Shown: one piece after another, positions 34,665 to 45,660 of the stretch
How the letters are laid out: the number at the start of each line of letters is the position of its first letter
Position numbering within the stretch: the first letter of the stretch is position 1
Source of the DNA: Prostheceraeus crozeri
Taxonomy: Eukaryota > Platyhelminthes > Polycladida > Euryleptidae
Assembly (NCBI GenBank): GCA_907163375.1
Contig: CAJQUW010000529.1
Location: 1-64,000, forward strand
Length of the DNA stretch: 64,000 nucleotides
Direction of reading: 5' to 3'
Program-made: the position numbers and the translations under genes
The notes under the pieces: generated by a model
Database searches by the model: none
Told to the model about the DNA's origin: nothing
Seen by the model: the letters and a program-made list of their open reading frames with translations, nothing else

Positions 34665-36770
34665 GTGTATACAGTGAAAATTTTATATGAAAAGATTCAG
34701 TTTCTTGCGGAGATTACGTTCCCGTGGTCCAAAAAATTATTTGATCAGTTTTAAAAAAGTGAAAATTTTGCCAATTTATATACTACCGAGATGACTCCTC
34801 TATGTAAGTAGTATGCAACAAGTTGGATATCAAGAGGAATGAATACTTGCTAATTAGCATCCTAACTAAGCGGAAATCAAGCTGATTATCAAGGAAATTC
34901 CATGAATTGTATTACAATGAAAGTCTTCATGAAAAAGTCGCGATATTATTCGTGCTTTCTTGGCTGAAATTTGAAGTTTTCAATTCAATTTTCACCGGCA
35001 TGATTTGTGATTCACTATATTCATGTTTCATTTCTTGAATATGAATAGTGATGTGGATCCATTTACATCTTTCAAAGTTAATTGAAATCATTGTCTTTGA
35101 TTATGCGATTTTGCTCTGCCAAGTTGCTTATAAATGATCACGCTTAAGACGATTCTCTTGAGGTTGAGCATGAAAGCAATAGCAGGTCATCGAGTTGCCA
35201 ATTTAACAAACATTACCTCTCCAAGGCTGTCATGACACGGACGATCTGTAAAATAATATCATTTCCTTCTGCTTTATCCCTCCAGGCGGTGGGCCCTTCA
35301 GCCACCTTCCAGGCGGTGGGGGGGGCATATTTATGCCCCCCCCAGGATATCCTAAACTAAGTGTGCGAATTTTATGAAATGCTGGCCTTACACATTTCGG
35401 ACATGCTGAATTCAGTGGTGCCATTTGCATTACTTAATTTGACTGTCTTCATGCTATAAATAGCATTTCAAAATTTGAAAATGCGTTATTTTTTTTCAGA
35501 AAATGTATTTTTTATGTTTTTAGCGAAATTTTATCATCAGATTATCGCAAAAATTGACTCAAACATGTTTCAAGTTCTCTGAATACAATGGTGATGTTCG
35601 CATTGCTTTAAAATTTGAATATATGCATAAATAGCATTTTAAATTTTGAAAATTTATTTGTTTAGTTATTATCAAATAAAATTATATATATAGTTTTTTT
35701 TTGAGATAATCAACAGAGAGGACTCTAAAAATATTGAAACATTTATCACTCTTATCAAAAGAGCTTTTTGTTGATGTCATAGAAGCATATTTGATTCAAA
35801 CAAATGTTTTTCATTGTTGAATACAACTCAAGTTGATCAAATTTGGTTACAGCTGATTATGAAGAAAACTGTTACCGATTCCAATGCAGTCAAATTAGTC
35901 ACGCAATAGCGCCTTCGGCGTGTTTGTAAGTGATGAAAGGATGCAGTGGGAAGGCGATTGAACGTGATACGCAGACTTATTGCCTCTACTGCCAAGGTGT
36001 TTAGAACCAAGGTGTTTAGAAAATCTTTTATAGTGTTTAGAACTCATTTTTTCTACAAATTTTGAAAACAGTATTCCATATATTTATGTTCAAATAGTAC
36101 ATGTACATGCCTACATGTAGAAAATACATAACATATACATGTGAATATATTTTCAATACATAACAGTAATGAAAAAGATGTAAAAACTAATATTACTCTA
36201 TAAAGTACTTACAATATCATTGTAAGTAGTATATGCAGCTTATTTTCAAATTTGAATTGGTAAACCGTGATAAGCATAAAGTTATTTATAGTCAAATAAG
36301 TTATTCTATACGTAATGAGTGATTCCAAGCAATAGCAATTCATTCATAGACAAAATTTCTGAAGAATTTCACTGATTTGATAAAATTTCGAAAGTACTTT
36401 TCAATAAAGGTCATGTAAAGGTCGTTTCTGTGATCCAATTTTAATAATTTTACAGGAAATTGTCAAAAATACGCAAAAAATAAGCTACTGAAAATTTCAG
36501 AATCATACGTTTCATCTTTCATGAATTAGATCAAAAAATACAAAGGGGGGGCATAAATATGCCCCCCCCCACCGCCTGGAGGGTTATGTTATCATGATCA
36601 GTCAATTCCGTTGTAATTTCTTCAAAACTGCATAAATGTGCATATCTCACATTTGGAAACAATTCCGACTGTATCTCCCTTGAGTTCATTTAATAAAATC
36701 GAAAGTGTATACACATTGGGGATTTAATAAATGCGGAGTTACCACTCTACCTAAATATATTTACTCTATG
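34665..36770 (+). mobile_element. 8-bp-TSD MITE family, copy interrupted by another element
   Basis: It begins inside the family consensus (GTATACAGTGAAAATTTTAT), lacking the outer 40 or so bp. It runs parallel to the 19,583 copy and ends TATTTACTCTATG at 36,770. The stretch 35,278-36,583 is a foreign insertion; the family sequence resumes directly after it at ATCATGATCAGTCAATTCCG. Confidence 0.8.
35278..36583. mobile_element. 1.3-kb element with G/C-hairpin termini
   Basis: The left end CCCTCCAGGCGGTGGG is exactly inverted at the right end as CCACCGCCTGGAGGG. It is flanked by TTAT at 35,274-35,277 and 36,584-36,587, a 4-bp duplication. Just inside each end is a hairpin: a run of G, then CATA/TATG around a 2-nt centre, then a run of C. 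The left end carries an extra partial copy of the CCAGGCGGTGGG block. The AT-rich interior has no transposase frame. Insertion into a known MITE fixes the boundaries. The superfamily is unclear; TTAT is reminiscent of, but not equal to, the TTAA of piggyBac. Confidence 0.85.
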
Positions 36771-37818
36771 ATTTTGGCCTTTATTGGATACTTCATGAAA
36801 AGTGTCCAATAGTAAAGCAATTAAATTGAAATTACATTGTGATGATAAAAGCAGTGAACTGGGGCAGCTCAGCCAGAATTGTTAGTATGATTGTGTTGCA
36901 GATGTAGACCTGTGTTAATTGTATGTTAAGCCCATACTGCTTTCTTCACGATTGTTCGCCGAACCGATAAAAAGAAATGATTTAGGCATGCATGTATTAA
37001 ATTCATCTAATTAACCTTTATTCTACTAAACAACGCACGCGCACTGCAGTGGTTGAAAAGTATTTTGGGGAATTGCGAGTTTGTGAAAAGCCTAATGGGA
37101 TATATCGTCGCTTTTATGTCTAATTGATGTATCTGAATTTCACGTAACTTTGGTGTCACATAGGACTACTAACTAGACGCATCCTTGGAGGTTCGTAATG
37201 AAATTTGCAAGTCATTTACTTGTGATGATTGCCTAATACATGAGTACATCCTTAATAAAGTAGACTATCTGTTACTTACGATAACAAATGCGACGATGTT
37301 CCCGTGTGACTCTTGAACTAAATATGTATACTTTAGTTATTGTTTGACTAATGATGTATTCAATAAAAATAGGTTTCAGGCATTTTTCAAATACTTTCCC
37401 ATTAATTATACATTTTGCTTATATATGAATGGCGGAGCAGATCAGGGTTTTTGAGAATTTCTTTAAGTGCTTCATACTCGCACACCTGATATAGCAAATT
37501 CTAGGTGCATACAGAAAATAAGAGGTGTATGGAGGTATTCAAGCTAATGTCGTCCTTGTTTTATTAGAGCTTGTGACTTCAATCTTTCTCACATATCTTA
37601 GATCCTCTTTTTTGAACAGAGCGAAGCAATGATGGAGCAATGGACTGAGAAATTATCTTCTATTCAGACATCTTCGGACACCGACTTTTCAACGTTAGCC
37701 AGTATGATGAAAATAGTATTATAACTCGCTTGACAACTCTGACACCCGGTAGGCGGTGCACATAGTCTTACAGAGCTTTTCCACGAATAACTGAATTTTT
37801 ACTCTGAGAGACCTTTGT
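36771..37818. other. Intergenic sequence
   Basis: The first 40 or so bases (ATTTTGGCCTTTATTGGATACTTCATG...) repeat the flank at about 33,836-33,880, so this flank is part of the local duplication. No gene is recognised in the rest. Confidence 0.5.
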
Positions 37819-37826
37819 CGTTCAAC

Positions 37827-38607
37827 AATAGAGTAAATATATAAGGTAGAGTGGTAACTCCGCATTTATTAAATCCCCAATGTGTATACACTTTCTATTT
37901 TATTAAATGAAGTCGTGGGAGATACACGAGGCATTGTTAGAAATGTGGAGATATGCAATTTTCTGCAGTTTTGAAGAAAATTGCCACGGAATGGAGTGAT
38001 CATGATTGTAATGCAGAAGAAATGATGGTATTTCACAGATTTTCAGTGTCATGACAGCCTTGGAGATTTAATGTTTGTTAAATCAGAAATTCGATGGGTT
38101 GCTATTACTTTCATGATCAACCTCAAGAGTATTTTCTTAAGCGAGATCATGTCACAGGCAACCTACCATTGGTAGAGCAAAATCACATAATCAAAGACAA
38201 TGATTTCAATTAACTTTGAAAGATGTAAATGGCTGCACATTACTATTCAGATTCAAGAAATGAAACATGAATTAAGTGAATTCTAAAATCATGCCGGTGA
38301 AAATTGAATTAAAAACTTCAAATTTCAGCCAAGAAAGCGAATAATATCGCGACTTTTTCATGAAGACTTTCATTGTAATACAATTCATAGAATTCCCTTG
38401 ATAATCAGCTTGATTTCCGCTTAGTTAGGATGCTAATTAGCAAGTATTCATTCCTTTTGATATCCAACTTGTTTCACACTACTTATATAGGAGCGTCATC
38501 TCGGTAGTATGTCCGCAAAAAACTGAATCTTTTCAAATAAAAAATTTTCACTGTATACAGATACTTTTTTGAGTTGACACTCTACCTATATATATCCCTA
38601 CTCTATG
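37827..38607 (-). mobile_element. 8-bp-TSD MITE family, 781-bp copy with perfect duplication
   Basis: This is an inverted copy, starting AATAGAGTAAATATATAAGG and ending TATATCCCTACTCTATG. It is flanked by a perfect 8-bp duplication cgttcaac (37,819-37,826 and 38,608-38,615). It is longer than the 658-bp copy because of internal length differences. Confidence 0.9.
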
Positions 38608-38615
38608 CGTTCAAC

Positions 38616-39688
38616 AATCTATGAAAATCATTATGCTACCTGACCAGTATCTATGCATTCGTGCAGTCATGCAGACAGAGATATCGAATTAGTACAAGTC
38701 TGACTGCAGCGAGAGACAGCTTGCTGTCACTTTTATTTTCATACGTGCTTGAGTTTAAGATGCTCTTAGAGGGTTATTAGCGGTGATAAGGAGTTGAAAT
38801 GTCAACAAATAGGTAAATAAAGATACAGATTTTCGGATTTTAGCAGAAAACGGAGAAAATCGGCGAAACAGTTTAAGAGAAAGGAAAGCGTCTGCTGCTG
38901 AGGAACGTTTGCAGAGGAGTGTATAATTCAAAGTCCATGCTAACGCAACGTTTTCAAATACCACGTTAATACTACTACATGTCATTAAATATTTATGTTA
39001 TGGTCATAGATTCAGAACAAGATTCATCCAACAATTAAATAAACTTTTAATAGGTAGATCATGATAAAATAAGTTTCCCTTCTTTATGTAATTTAATGGA
39101 CCATACGTCATAAAGACGTGTAGCCTTTCTAAAAAAAATGGACTGTCGTTGGAGGAGATCAGTAATAAAACGAGAAGCAAAGAAATGTGAAGAAGGATCG
39201 TGCGCCAACTGCATATTGCAGATCTAGATGCAATCTAGATGGATCGATGGATGAGTACTAGGATGTATAGTTTATGTCTTACAGTATTGCTATGCTTTGA
39301 TTACTGTCTGTTCATGTATAAGGATGTCTCTATATTTTCCCAAGTATCTGTTCTGAATGATTCAAATTTTTTGTAAATTTTTTTATCTAAGTCTGCATCT
39401 AAGATTTGTTTCTGTCGAAAGTTAGCACCCGTTGAGATTGGACGAAAGGCCTCAGACTAAAAGATCTCAATAAATTTCGTGGCTCTTTTTATTTACAATA
39501 TATCAAAAGGGGATTCACTTTGTAAACAAATTATTTCCAATTAATTTCTGTCTTCTTCACGAAGCCATCTTCAGGAAACATAAATATATTGTTAATGATC
39601 TTAATTATCTTATCATTAACAAACAAATCTTATATAAAATTCAATGCAAAATGATTACTGCACTGTGAAATGTACGATATCAAAGCTA
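38616..39688. other. Intergenic sequence, possible retroelement tail
   Basis: No gene is recognised. The stretch 39,420-39,560 (GACGAAAGGCCTCAGAC, then GAAGCCATCTTCAGG) resembles non-coding tails seen near Penelope-like elements in other invertebrates. This is recalled similarity only. Confidence 0.3.
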
Positions 39689-39903
39689 CATACGAAACCT
39701 GTATACAAAAGGAGAATAACAAAATGTACGAAAGGACTATTTTTCGTGTTGATGCACTACGAAAGCGATTGGGTTTCCTATTGGTTGATCTTCATTATCT
39801 GTATCATCCAATAGGAAACCCAATCGCTTTCGTAGTGTATGAGCACGAACAATAGTCCTTTCGTACATTTTGTTATTCTCCTTTTGTACATCGGTTTCGT
39901 ATT
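39689..39903. repeat. Near-perfect hairpin, arms about 97 nt
   Basis: The left arm runs from TACATACGAAACC through GGAGAATAACAAAATGTACG to GGGTTTCCTATTGG. The right arm from CCAATAGGAAACCC to GGTTTCGTA is almost its exact reverse complement. The loop is about 18 nt (GTTGATCTTCATTATC). The few mismatches include an extra T in a T run and short differences near the outer ends. It could be a fold-back element or a source of double-stranded RNA if transcribed. Confidence 0.92.
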
Positions 39904-42266
39904 CAAAATCAGCCAGCTTTCGTACTCTACAGTTTACAGTGTTGAGAAAAGGTAATAGAAGTCAGGGGAATGGAAAGTCTCTCAGGTAGTCCATTGATGC
40001 TTGGCCGCTGTTGTTGGATGACTATTGCTTCACGAAGGCAAAAGATTGGGTTCATCGATATCGGACCCGATGATATTGATATCAAACTTATTACCACAGA
40101 TGATGTCACTGAGCACTGAATTGCATGTTTTAGTAAACTGATGATTGATTATTTTTCATGTGTTCTTTTATACTGTACATACTGTATGGAGTGGTCGTAT
40201 TGTGTTGCCAATAAAAGTTGAATAACAGCTACGGCATGTAAGTTTATATACTATCATTCTGTGATGGCAAATTTGTTGTTTTGAATCTGCTCGGTGTTCA
40301 GCGAGTGATTGGAATCATAGAATGAATGCATTTCACTACACTTCTTTCTCTTCTTGTAAAGCTGTGATATTTCAAGTTTTAGATCGGATAAATTGTGTTT
40401 TTTGTCTACACTGTAGATCGCTCAATGCCAATCACATGCGAAAGATGCATACCAAAATGTTTTTTTGGTATATTTTTGTAAATATTTGTATGCTTTTCTT
40501 ATGTTATTTCAAGTGTTATGATTTACATGCGAAAGCCATACCAGCACAATGTTAGATGAAAGCATCAATCATGTCCAAAGTATGTTGATTTAAGGCCTTT
40601 TGTCAATAAAGATCATAGTCTTGTTACTACTGTTTTGTAAGTAGTGAGATGATGAAATTCAAGAGAATTACTTTCAACACTGAATTCGATTTTAATACAT
40701 GTAATTCTAAGGTAATCAATAATAATCAAATCAATAATCAATAATCAATAAGTATTCAACCATCAACAATTATGCATTATGTAATTTTGAAATTAAGCAT
40801 ATTATCAATCCGAAATAAAAACACATTATAATTAATGAACGCAAAAACAGTTATGTTTGAGATATATAAGTCAACATGATTGCACGAAATATAGTGTTTG
40901 AATGAATTGATGTTAATCAACTTGGTTCATAAAGTAGAGCTAACTAAGCGTCCTGTAAAAGTAGCTAGACAAGTAGCATCGACGACATACTCGAGGAGTA
41001 TAAAATAAAATATATCAAAAAGAAATATATTCAAAAAGAAAAAGACTGGTATTACTGAAAAAAGTTATTTGACAGTAGTATACATATACATATATGTGCT
41101 ATGTGTGACTTTTAAAGCTATACATACAGAGGCATACAATGAGATGGAATTTGCATCGGTCTCGTTTATGAAAAAAACCCACAACTCTATTTTATTGGAT
41201 ACACCAATCACAGATAGAATAAGATGGTAATCGCGACATGCTAATCACAGAAATCACAGAGATAAATAGTTCTTATTCGACATACCTAATCACAGAAATG
41301 TAAATGAGATGTCGTATGAGAAACATACCAGATCTGTGTAAGCATACGAGAATCTCGTATCAATTGTTAGTTTCAAATTGTATGTGATTTTGGTATATGT
41401 TTATATGTAATTTTCATATCCAGCGATTTGCAGTGTACATGTACAAGTAAGTGGTCAAGAATTGCAAGGAATTTTGCAACATCTAGTCTTAATTGATGAA
41501 TGATTTGTAATTGGAGATTGCTATGAATAAAATTGCTTCAAAAATCAATGTACCATTGATCCTGTAAAAACAATTATAATTAATGACAATTTGACAGTGA
41601 ACTGTTCATTTTGAAAGAGAAGCGCACAAACCGTTGAGATTATGATCGCCAATCATCGGCGGGTAGGGAATTTCAATACTCAGAAGTCTTGTATCATCTA
41701 AAATGATGACTTTCTGCAGCCTTCATTCTGAAATGCTTTACTATATGCATGCAGACAACTTATAATTACTTTTACATTTTTCAGGCTCATCGGGTGATGA
41801 AAAATCACGCAGTCGACCCAGTGAACCTATGATTGTGGAAATTGGTTAACAAATGAAGTGTGTACAAACTCTTGTCAACCAATGATGCGATTTATGAGAC
41901 GAAAAAGCATCATAACTTCCCGGTGCTGTTTCATGACATTTCTACTCCAAATCTTTGCATTTTCAATTCTGGAATTCAGAAAGTGAATGACAAAGAAATA
42001 TCTTCTTGAAACAAATCACACGGCTAGTTTTTCAATTACTATATTAAAGTAAACATTGACTTTATTATACATGTAGCTTCTACTTTGAATTATATACATA
42101 TGTACAAAGGTAAAAGAAAATTCAGCGACATCAAAATATGTGTTCTTGTCTTGCATACTTTTAGGCATCGATGAAAGTTGACTTGCTTCTCAGATATGAC
42201 ACAGCTGAAGATTAAATGGATGTACCCTATCTTCCGTACCAGCTGTTTGGCAGTGTCAGACGGATG
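39904..42266. other. Gene-poor AT-rich sequence
   Basis: No domain-bearing frame is seen. It includes the simple repeat at 40,713-40,752. Confidence 0.45.
40713..40752. repeat. AATCAATA-type simple repeat
   Basis: About five consecutive AATCAAT/AATAATC units lie at the boundary of an AT-rich tract. Confidence 0.8.
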
Positions 42267-42698
42267 GATTCTACCTCAGACATTGTATGCAATGATAGAG
42301 AGAGGTGGAAATATCCGTCTCCCTTTGGCTTACGTTATTGGTTAAGCGCGCGCAATGCGTGAGGAGAGTTGCATTAGAGAGCACACAAGCTGTCGTTGTC
42401 ACATTGAAGACTGAACATCTGCTAAGTGAAAAGTGCATATCTTTGACTCAATGTTTCTCCGTGATAAATTCATCACATGGAAATATCATTCACATCGTTC
42501 GACTCCTCATGATTTAAATTTGCTGACTGTGTACGTTCAATCCGGTCTTGATGATTTAGTTTGTCAGAATTCAGACTTGAATTTGCATTACGTTCAATTG
42601 AAAATTGATCTTTCTGCCCCTCGGGACTAGTTCCAAGCGTGACCATCAATATTAAGAAATGTCATCTCTAGACCCAAACACGCAGCCAAAGCAATTCT
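42267..42698. repeat. Dispersed repeat of about 430 bp, copy 2
   Basis: Same orientation as 17,151-17,570, with the shared blocks listed there. This copy has a 10-base insertion around 42,432 and additional small indels near 42,590. It ends within GACCCAAACACGCAG...GCAATT, where the other copy also diverges. Confidence 0.8.
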
Positions 42699-42844
42699 CT
42701 GTCGGCAGTGTGAATAGAACACACCTAGCTTTTCATCTGACCTGCACTTGAACCCAGATCAGTTGAGTTGCGATAAGAAACGGAATTTGAACTTAATTTG
42801 TGTATTAACTTAATCATTTCATACTCAGCACAACTATCTAAAAA

Positions 42845-43157
42845 TTGCCGAAAAAAGCCTTCATAATTTTGTGTAGCCAACTTGCAATTTCAAGCGTGGG
42901 CTCATAGATAGCTCCGCTCATAGATAAAATAGGTCTCAACGGATAGGCTGGTTGGACTTGTGAGTTCTCGGGAGACCGTGAATGCGAGGTATGCTGTGTG
43001 CCGAATTCAGGAACAGTTTCCGTTGATAAGCTGAAGTACCTCTTTCGCGCAGAAGTTGAACCACCAACTTGCGAAGACCACTTTCAACTTGCTTAGTGCG
43101 ATCACTCTGATCTCGATTACAAGTAAACTTGTCCTCGTCGCTGAAGATTTCACTCAT
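42845..43157 (-). pseudogene. Penelope-like reverse-transcriptase fragment
   Basis: Read from 43,157 downwards, the frame gives SGLRKLVVQLLRERGTSAYQ and then HSIPRIHGLPRTHKSNQPIR. The block PRxxGLPKxHK followed by P(L/I)RPI(V/I)S is the N-terminal part of the reverse-transcriptase domain in Penelope-like and related elements. After QPIR the frame stops. Shifting one base gives PLRPILSMSGAIYEP down to about 42,845, continuing the same domain. A frameshift and loss of the rest of the domain make it a relic. Other reverse-transcriptase groups share this block, so the exact family is not certain. Confidence 0.65.
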
Positions 43158-43427
43158 CTTTGGAGCATAGTCAGAATTTTTGTACAGAATTGTTTTGTCT
43201 CCCTTTTATCTTCCTTTTAATCTTGTGATCATAGCATGGTATAGAGTATGCACCTATATCGCTATACTTCGTTTCCTTGAGGCTTTGCTTAATTTCCGTT
43301 AACTTAGAATATATTTTATCTCTTGCATACACTACTTGCTATTTATTATTATGTTCTTTATTGCATCAGCTGACCGGTCACAGATCGATAATGTCAGGTT
43401 TTATCATCTTTCTATGTGTGTATCAAT

Positions 43428-43683
43428 CATAGAAATTGATAACAATAAAACCTCTACAATGGAAGTAAAACTTCATGCAATACACAATAGTGGCACATAA
43501 ATCGCACGTATTTTAACTTAGATTCGCTTGTCAACGGCTGTATAATTGGATTAGAATCAGTCACATGTGCAATTCTAGGTCTTTCATTGGTTCTTCATAC
43601 CCCAACTTAGTTCCCCCGGATGTGCCGCGACCTTGAGTCAATTTCCATTCTAGTCAACTTCAGATAAACAATCTATTTCTATG
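43428..43683. mobile_element. 256-bp hAT-type MITE, copy 2
   Basis: It has the same length and termini as the copy at 10,787-11,042 (CATAGAAATTGA...CTATTTCTATG). It is flanked by a perfect 8-bp duplication gtatcaat (43,420-43,427 and 43,684-43,691). Equal length and independent perfect duplications indicate two separate, fairly recent insertions of one source. Confidence 0.93.
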
Positions 43684-43691
43684 GTATCAAT

Positions 43692-44809
43692 GTGTCAGAA
43701 AGCCGCAATTATGTTGTTTTGATTTGTGCTTAGAATACATCATCCGGCACTTGCATTTCAGTCCTGTGTATAGTGTGAACAAGAACAGGCGGAACATGTC
43801 GCTATTACCAAAATGAAAGCGGCTTTGATTTTCATATTCAATGTATCCAAGGGATCAATCTTTTCTCAAGTTTTGCTTTGTTTTTGAGACTGCTTTCAGT
43901 TGTAATTATGTCTTGAGTTTTACTTTTCATATCACCTGTGTTGTCACTGCGTTGTATTTAACTATCGCAGTTTTATGATGGCTGGAAGCAATGAGGCTAA
44001 TATGCACTCATTGATACCATCATCCTAGTGACCATCCATTAGGAAAACTAGGGGTAAGAGACTGACCAATTGTACATTAGGAAGTCGGCAGGAAGGGCAC
44101 GCAGACACTAAGCGTCGTGCTCCAATAAAGTCCAGGACTGAAGGACTGCACCGTCTCCACCCTCATAAGGGGAAGAAGTGGGCACAAAATACTTAATTAA
44201 ACATTTCGAATTATTAGTAATAAAAGGTCGCCAAAATATGGCATTTATAAAGCCTTTCGCGGAAATTTTGAATGTGCCGTGTAGCTTATCTTTTCCTTTG
44301 TCACTGTTGATAATTTTTAACTACGAAATGAAGATAATTCAATAGATATAAAGTAAATAGAGTAAAATAGCTTGCAATCTGAAGCAAAGAAGCGTCTATT
44401 GAAATTATAGGCGGATAGAGTCGTACATACTTTCATAATTTAGCTACAAATTTCCAGCAAAAATGTGATGACTTTTCTCTACTGTGTCTATTGGTCCGGC
44501 AGACAAAATGTAAATGGAAGATGTGGTTCTGCACCAGTGATTTCCACAATTTTTGATTCAATTTTTGTGAAATTCGTCGTGAAAAGTTAATTCCTCAATC
44601 CTATTCAATTAATACATTCGTAGTTATCGAGAGCGGTTTATCAGAAGCCACTCTGACTAATATACATCGACATGCATGAAAATGAATGTCTTTCAAAGTC
44701 AAGAGAGTACGAAAAATGAAATTCCATATACAAATGACTTTGCAAGAGGCCGCTTCCCTAGCAAACATGAAGGCAAGCCTCGATTTTTATTAGGCGGAAC
44801 TCCGTAGTC
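43692..44809. other. Intergenic sequence
   Basis: No coding exon or repeat family is recognised. Confidence 0.45.
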
Positions 44810-45517
44810 CGGCAGCCAGAACAAGTTTCTGCAGGGATCGAGGCCGAAAATGAGACTTTCATACATTGATGCACACCCTATGCATACTTCGAATCTGCAC
44901 GTCTGCCGAGTTCTAGTGAATTCCTCTTCTTGTCAGACAGGATGAAAGAAAAACACATGCAAATCCAATGGGACGCAGATTGGAGCATTTGGTTAAAATG
45001 AAATTTTCCAGGTTTTCTCTTATCAACTGGAAAGTATTAAGTCTAGAGTCATAGTTTTTGACATGGAATGTCTTCAGGTCATATCCTTTCATCTTCATGC
45101 ACCCCTATCTATAAAGCTAAACACATTTAGATTTGGCGAGCCTCTTATGTCGGCAAACACAGACATTTTGAACAACTTTATCCACATTCTCACTTACATT
45201 GCCGATCAGATGCATGATAATTGCACATTCACATCACAGGAAATGACATGAAGACAATCCATATCAAAAATCATGGCTCTAGACTTAATACTTTCCAGTT
45301 GATAAGCGAATACATAGAAAATTTCATTTTAGCCAAAAACTCTAATCTGCGTCCCATTGGATTAATAAGTGTTTTTCTTTGATCCTGTATGCAAGAAGAG
45401 GAACTGACTAGAACTCGGCAGACGCACCGATTCGTAGTAGGCAGAGGGTGCAAATCATTGTGTGGAATTCTCACTTTCTTCCTCGATCCCTGCAGAAACA
45501 CGCTCTGCCTATGAGAC
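44810..45517. mobile_element. Fold-back element, about 0.7 kb, copy 1
   Basis: The left arm begins CGGCAGCCAGAACAAGTTTC (44,810) and runs to about 45,085. The right arm is its inverted counterpart, ending near GATCCCTGCAGAAACACGC (about 45,500). Both arms contain the blocks AATCCAATGGGACGCAGATT and TCTGCCGAGTTCTAGT or their complements. The arms are clearly diverged here, with many substitutions. A related element with far more similar arms is at 52,344-53,789. There is no coding capacity, and short frames inside are incidental. Confidence 0.8.
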
Positions 45518-45660
45518 TGGTAGCTCCGAAGAATACATAATCCAGGAAATATTAATAATAAGTGTTGAGAAATATCATTCCATGTGCACTAGTGAGATAT
45601 ATTCACACTCTGAATCAGAGTGATACGATTTCATTTCAGTAGAATGTTAGCGTTCAGACT

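Noticed and set aside
39420-39560. Hammerhead ribozyme of a Penelope-like terminal repeat
   Set aside because: A GACGAAA motif is present, but the required CTGATGA-type core partner was not found in the right place on either strand.
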